This document shows positions 8,223-16,920 of a DNA stretch of 64,000 nucleotides, in pieces (position 1 is the stretch's first letter; each line of letters opens with the position of its first letter). The stretch is from contig CAJTRM010000001.1 in the NCBI GenBank assembly GCA_910578865.1, positions 62,248-126,247 on the forward strand. The letters are read 5' to 3'. The stretch comes from an uncultured Dorea sp. Lineage in GTDB: Bacteria > Bacillota_A > Clostridia > Lachnospirales > Lachnospiraceae. The notes under the pieces are model-generated. The model ran no database searches. It was not told the DNA's origin and was given only the letters and a program-made list of their open reading frames with translations. Made by a program: the position numbers and the translations under genes.

Positions 8223-9383
8223 TTATTCCTGTCTTCCTTTCGTTTTTGCCGGAGGCTTCGGCCCCATAAACTGATAAAAATATGTTTTCATCATACCGTT
8301 ATAGATTTTTCGGTTTCTGTCCGCTTTTCTGCCAAAGTACCGCTCTGCCTCCTCATAAGCAGTGATCATGCATGCCGACCATGAATCAAGGCCGGCATAG
8401 CTCTCTCCAAAGGCCTTGTACAGCGCCGGAAGATCTTTTTTATCTTCCAGCCTCTCGCCGTATGGTGGATTGGTAATAACGAAACCATATTTTTTCGGAT
8501 GGCTCAGCGCTCTTACGTCCCTCTCCTGAAAATGAATCAGATGACCCACGCCTGCTTCTGCTGCATTTCTCCTGGCAATTTTAATTACAGAGCCATCCAG
8601 ATCATACCCCTGGATATCGACATCTATTTCCGTATCCGTCAGATCATTAGCTTCATCTGCCGCACCGTACCACAGCTTTTTCGGAATCAGATTTTCCCAT
8701 TCCTCCGCCGTAAAGGAACGATTCATTCCCGGCGCCATATTGGCTGCCATCATAGCTGCCTCAATAGGAAATGTTCCGCTTCCGCAAAACGGATCTACCA
8801 GAGAACGCTCCTTCTTCCACGGAGTGAGCATGATCAGCGCCGCCGCAAGCGTCTCCGTGATCGGTGCTTTGCCGGATACTTCCCGGTAGCCTCTCTTATG
8901 AAGTGACACTCCGGAAGTGTCAATTCCCACTGTAACTCTGTCTTTCATCAGAAAAACGCGGATAGGATAGGATGCTCCATCCTCCGGGAACCATTCTATA
9001 TGGTAACGCTCCGAAAGTCTTCTGACAATTGCCTTTTTCATAACAGACTGTATATCAGACGGACTAAACAGCCTGCTTTTAACTGAGGCCGCCTTTGCCA
9101 CCCAGAATTTCCCGTTCTTCGGTATGTATCTCTCCCAGGAAAGTTCCCTGGTCTTTTCAAACAGCTCCTCAAACGTACCTGCATGGAAACTCCCCGCTTT
9201 CACCAGGATCCGCTCCGCCGTCCTCAGAAATATATTCGCCCTGCAGACAGCATCTGCATCCCCATAGAAGGTGACTCTTCCGTCCTCCACCTCTGCAATC
9301 TCATATCCCAGGTCAATGATCTCTCTTTTTAAAACTGCCTCCAGCCCAAAATGGCACGGGGCAATCAATTCCATCTTTTCCAT
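8223..9383 (-). CDS. THUMP-domain class I SAM RNA methyltransferase (RlmL/YpsC-like)
   Basis: A 386-aa protein: N-terminal ferredoxin-like and THUMP regions (residues 1-160), then a Rossmann methyltransferase with DPFCGSGTFPIEAA (near residue 200) and the catalytic NPPYGER (near 310). The family makes N2-methylguanosine in 23S rRNA. The ATG at 9381-9383 is chosen because GGAG lies 7 bases upstream; a GTG two codons earlier is less well placed. Confidence 0.9.
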   Translation of the reverse strand: MEKMELIAPCHFGLEAVLKREIIDLGYEIAEVEDGRVTFYGDADAVCRANIFLRTAERILVKAGSFHAGTFEELFEKTRELSWERYIPKNGKFWVAKAASVKSRLFSPSDIQSVMKKAIVRRLSERYHIEWFPEDGASYPIRVFLMKDRVTVGIDTSGVSLHKRGYREVSGKAPITETLAAALIMLTPWKKERSLVDPFCGSGTFPIEAAMMAANMAPGMNRSFTAEEWENLIPKKLWYGAADEANDLTDTEIDVDIQGYDLDGSVIKIARRNAAEAGVGHLIHFQERDVRALSHPKKYGFVITNPPYGERLEDKKDLPALYKAFGESYAGLDSWSACMITAYEEAERYFGRKADRNRKIYNGMMKTYFYQFMGPKPPAKTKGRQE

Positions 9384-9483
9384 GAACACTCTCCGTATCT
9401 GTATACTGAATTCTACTTCTCTATCTTACTTGCAGTTCTTTATATTTGTCAATGTATTTTCCAAACAGAAGGAACAACAGAAA

Positions 9484-9506
9484 GGACATGTGAAAACCAC
9501 ATGCCC
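9484..9506 (-). terminator. Hairpin after the Asn-rich gene
   Basis: CATGTG and CACATG pair around a 5-base loop, extended by GG/CC after one mismatch. On the minus strand it is followed by a modest T-rich tract. It sits 33 bases past the stop of the small gene at 9540. Confidence 0.55.
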
Positions 9507-9539
9507 TCCTGCACTTTTTGTTTTAGTGTACGATCCACA

Positions 9540-9710
9540 CTAGTAGCTGTTGTCGTTGCTTGTGTTAGATGCATTTTTGTTTGATGCGTTCTTATCAGAT
9601 GCGTTTCTGTTTGTAGAATTCTGGTTAGATGCATTCTTGTTGGAAGCATTTTTGTTTGAAGAATTCATATTAGATGCATTTGAATTAGATGAATTATAGT
9701 TCTTAGCCAT
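9540..9710 (-). CDS. 56-aa Asn/Ser-rich repeat protein
   Basis: The ATG at 9708-9710 has a perfect AGGAGG 7 bases upstream. The product begins MAKNYNSSNSNAS and is almost wholly built from short Asn-x-Asn-Ala-Ser units (NKNAS occurs four times, with variants NMNSS, NQNST, NRNAS and DKNAS). There is no Cys and almost no hydrophobic residue, so it should be hydrophilic and disordered. I do not recognise a family. The composition recalls small spore-associated proteins, but that is only a resemblance. Its own promoter and terminator make it a single-gene unit. Confidence 0.8.
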   Translation of the reverse strand: MAKNYNSSNSNASNMNSSNKNASNKNASNQNSTNRNASDKNASNKNASNTSNDNSY

Positions 9711-9862
9711 GTTAATTCCTCCTAAATCTTTTTTGTTACGAGGTTATTATGTCCTTTTTCCATCTTTTTATGTATCTTTTTTTACAAAAAACGCGCTGCA
9801 GATAAGGGTTGGAAAAATATTAAAATTTTTTTAATTTTTGCTTGATTTTTAATTATAGCTAT

Positions 9863-9899
9863 ATTATACTTATTCTTGTAGAAAGGAAACTTTCTACAA
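9863..9899 (-). promoter_or_regulatory. Promoter with inverted repeat over the -35 region
   Basis: On the minus strand a TATAAT (9868-9863) lies upstream of the Asn-rich gene. A perfect 10-bp inverted repeat, TTGTAGAAAG / CTTTCTACAA with a 4-base spacer (9876-9899), covers where the -35 would be. This arrangement fits an operator or an unusual sigma-factor site. The rest of the 9711-9962 interval is AT-rich with no other feature seen. Confidence 0.5.
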
Positions 9900-9927
9900 C
9901 CCCTTATTAATTATTTATACTCCCCTC

Positions 9928-9958
9928 AAAAGACCGATGGCTCCCCCATCGGTCTTTT
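9928..9958. terminator. Strong bidirectional terminator
   Basis: AAAAGACCGATGG and CCATCGGTCTTTT form a 13-bp stem with a short loop, directly after the DUF1700 gene stop. Confidence 0.9.
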
Positions 9959-9962
9959 ACTT

Positions 9963-10436
9963 TTATCTTTTTCTCTCTTTTATCGCCCTGATCACAAACA
10001 ATACAACAAACAGCGGTACAACAACCGGAGCAAGAATACTGATGATCCCTCCTACGACCGCTATAACAATCATAAGGATCCCAAGGATTCCCAGAACAGC
10101 CAGAATCATCCTCCACGTCACGTGAAATCCGGACACTCGCACCTGCCCGTATGGATCCCGGCTTTCGCGGCCCTTGCTCTTATCCCCGCTCTTTTGCCGA
10201 GAGGCATGTCCATATACCTCCCCTTCATAATCCCTGTTCCCGGAAGAATCTATGATCGTCCGCGCAATTGCCCACGGATCTCCCAGCTCTGCCGTCACAG
10301 CTTCCTCTGGCATCCCCGTTCCGGTCTCTCCGTCTATATATTGGCTGTAATAATTCACCTGATCCTGCACGGCCGCGGCATCCAAGTCGTTTGCCAATGC
10401 TTCCCTTAATTTTTCCAGAAATTCATTTTTTGACAT
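9963..10436 (-). CDS. DUF1700/HAAS-domain membrane protein
   Basis: A 157-aa protein. The first 70 residues match the HAAS/DUF1700 helical fold (MSKNEFLEKLREAL... VNYYSQYIDG ... ELGDPWAIARTI). After a basic linker come two hydrophobic segments (about residues 105-150). Such proteins often associate with PadR regulators or act as membrane anchors, but their biochemistry is unclear. The start at 10434-10436 has GGAGG 6 bases upstream. It lies 13 bases after the glutamine synthetase gene, so they may share a transcript. Confidence 0.8.
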   Translation of the reverse strand: MSKNEFLEKLREALANDLDAAAVQDQVNYYSQYIDGETGTGMPEEAVTAELGDPWAIARTIIDSSGNRDYEGEVYGHASRQKSGDKSKGRESRDPYGQVRVSGFHVTWRMILAVLGILGILMIVIAVVGGIISILAPVVVPLFVVLFVIRAIKERKR

Positions 10437-10449
10437 GTACATCCTCCAT

Positions 10450-12567
10450 CTACACTTCAAAAATCAGGTCGCCATAAGAAGGCATTGGCCATACATCCTT
10501 GTCTACAATCATCTCAAGCTCATCTATCGGAGTCCGCAGGCCCTCCATGGCAGTCATTACATCCGTATAATAGTATTCTGCCCTCTTCTGTCCTTCCTTC
10601 ATCCGCGAAGCCTCTTCCGTCACCTCTGCCAGATGGTCCAGTGCTGTCTTGGATGTCCCCAGCAGCGCACTGACCTTCTCAAGCAGCCCGGACTGTACAG
10701 ACGCATCCGCCCCGGCCTCTCTCACGATCACCACCGTATCAGCAAGTTCTTTCGTGTATCTCATAACCGCAGGGATAATCTGTTTGCTTGCCATATCAAT
10801 CATTGTGCGTGCTTCTATGTTAATAGCCTTCGCATAATTTTCGTATTTGATCTCAGCACGGGACTGAAGCTCTGCCCTGGTAAATACTTTAAAACGTTCA
10901 AACATTTCGACCGTCTTTTCGTCTGTCAGCGCAGGTATCGCATAAACCATGGCTTTGATATTCGGAAGTCCCCGTTTTTCAGCTTCCTTCACCCACTCCT
11001 CCGAGTAGCCGTTGCCGTTAAAAATGATCCTCTGATGCCCGGCGGCATATTTTTTAATCAGGTCATGCAGCGCCAGCTCAAACTTCTCTTTCCCTGCTGC
11101 CTCAAGTATATCACAGGCCTCTGCAAATGCCTCTGCTACGATCGTGTTCAGAACCACGTTAGGCCCTGCAACAGAATCTCTGGATCCTACCATACGGAAC
11201 TCAAATTTATTACCGGTAAACGCCAGCGGGGAAGTACGGTTTCTGTCTGTAGCATCTTTGGCAAAATCAGGAAGGGTCCTCACACCTGTCTCCAATTTCC
11301 CGCCCTTCAGGCTATGGGTAGCTTCTCCGGTATCCACCAGCTGATTGATCACATCCCCCAGCTGATCCCCAAGGAACACGGAGATAATTGCCGGAGGTGC
11401 TTCGTCCGCTCCCAGCCTGTGGTCATTGCCCGGATCCGCCGCCGACTCGCGAAGAAGCGCTGCATGCTCGTCCACCGCCTTTAAAATACAGGTGAGCACA
11501 AGCAGAAACTGTAGATTCTCATGGGGTGTCTTCCCAGGCTCCAGCAGATTTCTCCCATCGTCAGTGATCAAAGACCAGTTGTCATGCTTCCCGGAACCAT
11601 TCACCCCTGCAAACGGCTTCTCATGGAGCAGGCACTTCAGTCCATGCTGATGTGCGACCCTCTTAAGCGTCTGCATCACAAGATGGTTATGATCAACCGC
11701 CACATTGGCCTCTGCATAGATGGGGGCAAGCTCATGCTGTGCAGGCGCCACCTCATTGTGCTGTGTCTTTGCAGATACCCCCACCTTCCACAGTTCCACA
11801 TTCACATCACGCATAAATCCGGCAATCCGCTGCCGGATCGTTCCGAAATAATGATCGTCAAGCTCCTGTCCTTTCGGAGGCATCGCTCCGAACAGTGTGC
11901 GCCCGGCGTACACCAGATCCTTCCTCTGTTTAAATTTTTCTGCGTCTATCAGAAAATATTCCTGCTCTGCGCCCACAGACGGAGTCACCTTCCGTGATGT
12001 CTGATTGTCAAACAGGCGCAGAATCCTCAGCGCCTGCTCATTCAGCGCTTCCATGGAACGAAGGAGGGGAGTCTTCTGATCCAGCGCTTCCCCGGTGTAA
12101 GAGCAGAATGCTGTCGGGATACAAAGCGTTCCGCCTGCGGCGTCATGCCTCACAAATGCGGGCGAGGTACAATCCCATGCCGTATACCCTCTCGCTTCAA
12201 AGGTGGCTCTCAAGCCTCCTGACGGAAAGGAAGACGCATCCGACTCTCCCTTGATCAATTCCTTTCCTGAAAAGGTCATCAGCACTTTTCCGCTTGGAAG
12301 CGGCGTAGAGATAAAAGAATCATGCTTCTCAGCCGTAGCTCCGGTCAGGGGCTGGAACCAGTGGGTATAATGTGTGGCCCCCTTCTCGATTGCCCATTCC
12401 TTCATCTCATGTGCAATAACATCTGCCGTCGCAAGATCCAGCTCCTTACCCTCTTCAATGATCTTCTTAAGATCTTTATATACTTTTTTGGGCAAACGCT
12501 CCTGCATGACTGTATCATTGAACACGTCTTCTCCAAAAATGTCAGCTACATTTATTGATTCGTTCAT
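10450..12567 (-). CDS. glnN: Glutamine synthetase type III
   Basis: A 705-aa protein, the size of class III glutamine synthetases (about 700 aa, compared with 450 for class I). It has the class III N-terminal region (FSGKELIKGESDASSFPSGG) and the catalytic runs VGAEQEYFLID, HNEVAPAQHELAP, NGSGKHDNWS and NRTSPLAFTGNKFEFR. It joins ammonia to glutamate with ATP and is the main route of ammonia assimilation in many gut Clostridia and Bacteroidetes. Open frames on the other strand in this stretch are shadows. Confidence 0.97.
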   Translation of the reverse strand: MNESINVADIFGEDVFNDTVMQERLPKKVYKDLKKIIEEGKELDLATADVIAHEMKEWAIEKGATHYTHWFQPLTGATAEKHDSFISTPLPSGKVLMTFSGKELIKGESDASSFPSGGLRATFEARGYTAWDCTSPAFVRHDAAGGTLCIPTAFCSYTGEALDQKTPLLRSMEALNEQALRILRLFDNQTSRKVTPSVGAEQEYFLIDAEKFKQRKDLVYAGRTLFGAMPPKGQELDDHYFGTIRQRIAGFMRDVNVELWKVGVSAKTQHNEVAPAQHELAPIYAEANVAVDHNHLVMQTLKRVAHQHGLKCLLHEKPFAGVNGSGKHDNWSLITDDGRNLLEPGKTPHENLQFLLVLTCILKAVDEHAALLRESAADPGNDHRLGADEAPPAIISVFLGDQLGDVINQLVDTGEATHSLKGGKLETGVRTLPDFAKDATDRNRTSPLAFTGNKFEFRMVGSRDSVAGPNVVLNTIVAEAFAEACDILEAAGKEKFELALHDLIKKYAAGHQRIIFNGNGYSEEWVKEAEKRGLPNIKAMVYAIPALTDEKTVEMFERFKVFTRAELQSRAEIKYENYAKAINIEARTMIDMASKQIIPAVMRYTKELADTVVIVREAGADASVQSGLLEKVSALLGTSKTALDHLAEVTEEASRMKEGQKRAEYYYTDVMTAMEGLRTPIDELEMIVDKDVWPMPSYGDLIFEV

Positions 12568-12628
12568 GTCTTCTACGTTTCCTTTCTTTCATCCTCTTTA
12601 TCATCGGTACCTCCGCAGGCAAATCAGA

Positions 12629-12663
12629 AAAAGGCACCCCAACTTCCGGTCGGAACGCCTTTA
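12629..12663 (-). terminator. Terminator after fba
   Basis: AAAGGC / GCCTTT outer stem with an inner TTCCG/CGGAA hairpin and a T-rich flank on the minus strand, 31 bases after the aldolase stop. Confidence 0.6.
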
Positions 12664-12693
12664 TCCTTCTTTCGCGTTTGTCAGTATCTCTTC

Positions 12694-13557
12694 TTATGCT
12701 TTTCCAACTGAACCAAACAGTTCCATCTTCTCTTTTACTTTCTCAATGATGGCCTCAAAACCTGGTTTTAATAATTTACGCGGATCAAATCCCTTTCCTT
12801 CCTGGTCTTTGCCTGCCTCGATATATTTACGTGTAGCTTCTGCAAACACAAGCTGGCACTCTGTATTCACATTAATCTTTGCCACGCCGAGATCGATAGC
12901 CTTTTTCACCATTTCATCTGGAATACCCGTACCACCGTGAAGCACCAGCGGCATATCCCCTGTCAGCTTCTGAATAGCATCCAGAGTCTCAAAGCTTAAG
13001 CCTGCCCAGTTCTCAGGATATTTTCCGTGAATATTGCCGATGCCTGCCGCAAGCATGTCTACGCCGAGATCAGCAATCATTTTACATTCCTGAGGATCCG
13101 CGCACTCGCCCTGGCCGATAACGCCGTCTTCCTCTCCGCCGATCGATCCAACCTCTGCTTCCAGAGACATTCCCTTCTCACGGCAGATCGCAATCAACTC
13201 TTTCGTCTTTGCAACATTCTCCTCGATCGGATATTTGGATCCGTCGAACATAATGGATGTAAATCCTGCCTCGATACATTTCATACATCCGTCATAACTG
13301 CCGTGGTCAAGATGAGTAGCTACAGGAACCGTGATCCCCATCTCCTCTACCATAGCTTCTACCATATCTTCTACTGTCTTAAATCCTGTCATGTACTTTC
13401 CTGCGCCTTCGGAAACACCCAAAATAACAGGAGACTTGCACTCCTCTGCTGCCATAAGGATTGCTTTCGTCCACTCCAGATTGTTAATGTTGAACTGACC
13501 TACTGCATAGTGCCCTGCTACAGCCTTCTGCAGCATCTCTTTTGCTGATACCATCAT
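12694..13557 (-). CDS. fba: Class II fructose-bisphosphate aldolase
   Basis: A 287-aa zinc aldolase of the FbaA/GatY family. Visible motifs are GQFNINNLEWTKA, the zinc-binding HLDHGSYDGCMKCIEAGFTSIMFDGS split around residues 82-107, EAEVGSIGGEEDG, and the C-terminal VLHGGTGIPDE and NVNTECQ. It cleaves fructose 1,6-bisphosphate in glycolysis and catalyses the reverse in gluconeogenesis. The ATG at 13555-13557 has GGAGG 9 bases upstream; a second ATG follows at once. Confidence 0.96.
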   Translation of the reverse strand: MMVSAKEMLQKAVAGHYAVGQFNINNLEWTKAILMAAEECKSPVILGVSEGAGKYMTGFKTVEDMVEAMVEEMGITVPVATHLDHGSYDGCMKCIEAGFTSIMFDGSKYPIEENVAKTKELIAICREKGMSLEAEVGSIGGEEDGVIGQGECADPQECKMIADLGVDMLAAGIGNIHGKYPENWAGLSFETLDAIQKLTGDMPLVLHGGTGIPDEMVKKAIDLGVAKINVNTECQLVFAEATRKYIEAGKDQEGKGFDPRKLLKPGFEAIIEKVKEKMELFGSVGKA

Positions 13558-13679
13558 AGTTTCATTCCTCCAATTCCTGCGATCGGCGCAGCACTGCATT
13601 GTGCGCAGCCGACATTTAAAATAATTTCACTTTTTTTATTATAGAACATAACCGTAAAAAAAACAAGAAAAACCATGGC

Positions 13680-14030
13680 CTACAGCATCTGCTCCCACTC
13701 TTTTTCTTTAAATCCGGTCAGCACAAAGTCTTCGCCTACGATGATCGGACGTTTCACAAGCATCCCGTCGGCTGCCAGAAGCTCGTACATCTCTTCCTCG
13801 CTCATTGACGGAAGCTTATCCTTTAACCCCATACTTTTATACAGCATCCCACTGGTATTAAAAAACCGCTTCAGCGGCAGGCCGCTCTTTTTGTGCCATT
13901 CTTTTAATTCCACTGCTGTGGGGCGATCTTCTTTGATATGACGCCCTGTATATTCTACCCCTCTCTCCTCCAGCCATTTTCTGGCCTTCTGGCAAGTTGT
14001 ACACTTCGGATATTCCACAAATAAAACCAT
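13680..14030 (-). CDS. ArsC/Spx/YffB-family thioredoxin-fold protein
   Basis: A 116-aa protein with the CxxC motif PKCTTCQKA near residues 9-17, and RFFNTSG and KRPIIVGEDFVLTGF, which fit the ArsC/Spx thioredoxin-like fold. The family covers arsenate reductases, Spx regulators and uncharacterised YffB-type proteins. The absence of an ars operon nearby favours the YffB type. The start at 14028-14030 has GGAGGAG 7 bases upstream, which excludes the longer frame. Confidence 0.85.
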   Translation of the reverse strand: MVLFVEYPKCTTCQKARKWLEERGVEYTGRHIKEDRPTAVELKEWHKKSGLPLKRFFNTSGMLYKSMGLKDKLPSMSEEEMYELLAADGMLVKRPIIVGEDFVLTGFKEKEWEQML

Positions 14031-14096
14031 CTTTATCTCCTCCAGATTCCGCACCCTGATGCGTATATTTTGAAATAATGCTTTCGGCAACCTTCT

Positions 14097-14564
14097 TTAA
14101 AAAAAAGAAGAATGGATATACCAGTCCGCCAGGCGATTCCCCCACAGGGCACCTGCTGCCATGCCCGCACATAAAAACGGACCAAAAGCAATTGACGTCT
14201 TTCTGCCTCCTTTTTTTGCCGCAAGCAGTCCGACACTATATAATCCTCCCAGAAAAAAAGCAACAACAGCCGAAACCAATACCTGCTTCAGGCCCAGGTA
14301 TAATCCTCCCGCAGCAGCCAGCTTCACATCCCCGCCGCCAAAGGCTCCGGGAACAGCCAATGTGATAAGCAAAAGCAGCCCGCTGACACACAAACCGCCC
14401 AGAAGCCTTGACGCAATGGACGGATCATGAGAGACAGCAGCAGCAAACACCGTCGGCAAGCACAGACACAGCACATACCGGTCCGGTATTTCTTTTTTCC
14501 TGGCATCACAGACAGCAATCCCAGCCAGATTACACAAAAACAATAATACAAATGCGGTCTTCAA
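14097..14564 (-). CDS. Short A24 prepilin peptidase (TadV/CpaA-like)
   Basis: A 155-aa membrane protein with about five hydrophobic segments. The two catalytic aspartates of A24 peptidases appear in CDARKKEIPDR (residues 19-29) and FGGGDVKLAAAGG (near 75). It lacks the N-terminal methyltransferase domain of long PilD enzymes. It would process type IV pilin-like or Flp-type signal peptides at the membrane. No pilin gene is in view. The start is TTG at 14562-14564, with GGGAGG 7 bases upstream. Confidence 0.82.
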   Translation of the reverse strand: MKTAFVLLFLCNLAGIAVCDARKKEIPDRYVLCLCLPTVFAAAVSHDPSIASRLLGGLCVSGLLLLITLAVPGAFGGGDVKLAAAGGLYLGLKQVLVSAVVAFFLGGLYSVGLLAAKKGGRKTSIAFGPFLCAGMAAGALWGNRLADWYIHSSFF

Positions 14565-14594
14565 CAGCAGCCCTCCCGGCTCCTATAGTATAAA

Positions 14595-14618
14595 AAAAGC
14601 TCTGTAAACAGAGCTTTT
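14595..14618. terminator. Terminator after tRNA-Glu
   Basis: AAAAGCTCTG and CAGAGCTTTT form a perfect 10-bp stem with a TAAA loop, 4 bases beyond the tRNA-Glu 3' end. Confidence 0.85.
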
Positions 14619-14622
14619 CAGA

Positions 14623-14694
14623 TGACTCCCAGGGGAATCGAACCCCTGATTCCAGCGTGAGAGGCTAGCGTCTTGACCGCTTGACCAGGGAGCC
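14623..14694 (-). tRNA. tRNA-Glu (CUC)
   Basis: The acceptor GGCTCCC pairs with GGGAGTC. The anticodon loop CTCTCAC gives CUC (Glu). It is a single-gene unit with its own promoter and terminator. Confidence 0.9.
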
Positions 14695-14714
14695 ATATCA
14701 TTTCGTACTTGCCC

Positions 14715-14743
14715 ATTATAGCAAGTAAACTCAAAATAGGCAA
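14715..14743 (-). promoter_or_regulatory. Promoter of tRNA-Glu
   Basis: On the minus strand: TTGCCT (14743-14738), 17-base spacer, TATAAT (14720-14715). An 8-bp inverted repeat GTACTTGC/GCAAGTAC flanks it, which may bind a regulator. Confidence 0.75.
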
Positions 14744-14780
14744 GTACTTTTTATAATTTTTTAAAAAAATTTCAAAAATC

Positions 14781-15680
14781 TTAGAGAGCACTCTCCGGAA
14801 CCATGAGTTTTAGCTCTTTCTGAAGATTTTCAATAGTTACCTCGTCATGGGAACCTCCGAACTCACCGTCCAGCGTCCACGGAATCTCCTCCAGAGACTC
14901 AAACATAATCCGTCCGGTCTTAAAAGTATACATATGCTTCGTATCAATCTGCTCGATCAGAAGCGCCGCAATGATCTCCTGCAGGGCAATCGGATTTTTC
15001 GGTGTCTTAACAAGCGTAACCTCAAACAGCCCGTCATCAAAAACAACATTTTTGCCGATCATATTCCGGAATCCTCCTACAGATCTTGAGTTGGTCACCA
15101 TCCCAAAAACAAACTCATCATCTATCACTTCATCATCATGTGTGACCTTGATTCTGTAGGACGGCACATTAAAAATACGCTTCGTCCCCTCCAGCAGATA
15201 TGCCACATGGCCTAATATATTTTTCATTTCCTGCTTTGTCTGATAGGAGACATCCGTAAACAGCCCGAAAGCTGCTATATATACAAATATATCGTCATTA
15301 AACCTTCCTACATCACAGGAAAACACGGAGCCGTTCACGGCATTGTCTGCCGCCTCCATAATATTTCTCGGTATCTTCAGACTATTTGCGAAGTCATTGG
15401 TCGTCCCCGTAGGGATGTAGCCGATCGGCTCTCTTGACGAGCGTTTCATCATTCCTGAGACAACTTCATCAAGCGTACCGTCCCCGCCGCTGCATACAAT
15501 CAGGTCATACTCCTCCGATTCATACTTCAGTACCTTCTTATAGGCATCCCGGTATGCCTGGGTCGGATAAATTACCACTTCATACCCGGCTTTTACAAAT
15601 ATGTCCACGATGTCAGAAATATTTGGCTTGAGCAATTCCTTCCCGGCACGCGGATTATAAATAAATAATAGTCTTTTCAT
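14781..15680 (-). CDS. Diacylglycerol/lipid kinase (YegS/DgkB family)
   Basis: A 299-aa protein. The N-terminus has the NPRAGKE nucleotide-binding segment and the family signatures SGGDGTLDEVVSG (near residue 60) and GYIPTGTTNDFANSL (near 83). The C-terminus has the FDDGLFEV and WTLDGEF motifs. It phosphorylates diacylglycerol or a related lipid at the inner membrane face. The ATG at 15678-15680 has AGGAGG 7 bases upstream. Confidence 0.93.
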   Translation of the reverse strand: MKRLLFIYNPRAGKELLKPNISDIVDIFVKAGYEVVIYPTQAYRDAYKKVLKYESEEYDLIVCSGGDGTLDEVVSGMMKRSSREPIGYIPTGTTNDFANSLKIPRNIMEAADNAVNGSVFSCDVGRFNDDIFVYIAAFGLFTDVSYQTKQEMKNILGHVAYLLEGTKRIFNVPSYRIKVTHDDEVIDDEFVFGMVTNSRSVGGFRNMIGKNVVFDDGLFEVTLVKTPKNPIALQEIIAALLIEQIDTKHMYTFKTGRIMFESLEEIPWTLDGEFGGSHDEVTIENLQKELKLMVPESAL

Positions 15681-15757
15681 GGCCTTTCCTCCTACAATAT
15701 AACAAAGTGGACACAAATCATGTCCACTCATTTCCTATATCTATGTATAACTATATA

Positions 15758-16015
15758 CTATTCACAGGATACCAAAAATGCCTCCACGCCGTTTGCAGCA
15801 TTATTCTCGTCCTCGCCCTCTGCAACAACTGTCAGGTTTGTGCCTTCAGACAGATCAAGGCTCATCATGCCCATAATGCTCTTGGCGTTGATCTTCTTGT
15901 CATCCATCTCAATATATACTGAGCTTTTATACTGGCTTGCTTCCTGCACAAGATGAGCAATCGGACGATTTTCCATATCCATATTGTTCCGAATAGTAAC
16001 GGGTCTTTTTACCAT
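15758..16015 (-). CDS. HPr-like (Crh-type) protein lacking the active-site histidine
   Basis: An 85-aa HPr fold. The regulatory Ser46 region is intact (KSIMGMMSL), but the GxHARP phosphocarrier motif reads D-M-E-N-R-P, with Glu where His15 should be. It therefore cannot pass phosphate in the sugar PTS. It could still be phosphorylated on Ser46 and serve in catabolite control, as Crh of Bacillus subtilis does (Gln at position 15). It sits at the end of the murB-rapZ-whiA operon, 14 bases after whiA, matching the position of crh in Bacillus. Confidence 0.88.
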   Translation of the reverse strand: MVKRPVTIRNNMDMENRPIAHLVQEASQYKSSVYIEMDDKKINAKSIMGMMSLDLSEGTNLTVVAEGEDENNAANGVEAFLVSCE

Positions 16016-16029
16016 AACACTTATCCTCC

Positions 16030-16911
16030 TTACTGATCCCTTAACTTCTCTGCTATCTCACTTAATTTCCGCAGCCTGTGGTTCACGCCTGATTTCCCGA
16101 TCGGATTCTCAAGCAGGCTTCCCAGCTCCTTAAGGGCTGCATCCGGATAGGCAAGACGTGTAAGGGCAACGTCTTTTAAGCCCTCCGGCAATTTGTCAAA
16201 ACCGGTTGTATCTCTGATGTATACAATGTCCTCCAGCTGCCGCACGGCGGCCGAAACGGTTTTGTTAATATTAGCTGTCTCGCAATTCACTTTCCGGTTG
16301 ACTGCATTACGCATTTCTTTCAAAATCCGTACATTCTCAAGCTCCATCAGGGATATGTGAGCCTCCATAACATTGAGGATATCGACAATCTGAGCGCCTT
16401 CCTTCAAATATACGACATATGCTTTCTTACGCTTTACGATCTTTGCTTCCATGTCAAAGCTGTTGATCATATCCCGGACATACTCTGCTTTCTCCTGAGT
16501 ATTGCATACAATCTCAAAATGGTAGGATTTGCTCGGATCACTCATAGAGCCTGCAGTAATAAAAGCGCCCCTGATATAAGCTCTTTTACAGCATACGGCC
16601 TGCACAATGGCATTCTTTACAGCAAGAAGCTCCTGCCCTTTAAAGCATAGAGAATAACTCCAACTGTCCTTTGCCGAATTTCTCCGAATCACGATATACG
16701 ATTCTATATTAAATGTTTTTTCCATTAATGTAAAGCATTTTCTTGCAACTGGAAAATTTTCTGTATCAAACCGAAGGGTACATACTCCATGCCGATCCTC
16801 GGAAAATTCGCCGGACATATGCACAATTGCTGATAATTCAGCCAGGCTGCAATGCCTTGCTTTTGAATAACTCTCAGACAATTCCTCTTTTATCTTCCCT
16901 GAAAATGACAT
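16030..16911 (-). CDS. whiA: WhiA, DNA-binding sporulation/cell-division regulator
   Basis: A 293-aa protein with MSFSGKIKEELS at the start, a LAGLIDADG-like core, and a C-terminal HTH (ALKELGSLLENPIGKSGVNHRLRKL broken around residues 250-280). The family regulates division and chromosome functions in Gram-positive bacteria. It belongs to the conserved rapZ-whiA-HPr cluster and overlaps neither neighbour. The start has AGGAGC about 10 bases upstream. Confidence 0.95.
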   Translation of the reverse strand: MSFSGKIKEELSESYSKARHCSLAELSAIVHMSGEFSEDRHGVCTLRFDTENFPVARKCFTLMEKTFNIESYIVIRRNSAKDSWSYSLCFKGQELLAVKNAIVQAVCCKRAYIRGAFITAGSMSDPSKSYHFEIVCNTQEKAEYVRDMINSFDMEAKIVKRKKAYVVYLKEGAQIVDILNVMEAHISLMELENVRILKEMRNAVNRKVNCETANINKTVSAAVRQLEDIVYIRDTTGFDKLPEGLKDVALTRLAYPDAALKELGSLLENPIGKSGVNHRLRKLSEIAEKLRDQ

Positions 16912-16920
16912 CCTGTGCTC

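Noticed and set aside
10435..11484. 349-aa open frame antisense to glutamine synthetase
   Set aside because: The opposite strand encodes a clear 705-aa glutamine synthetase with all family motifs.
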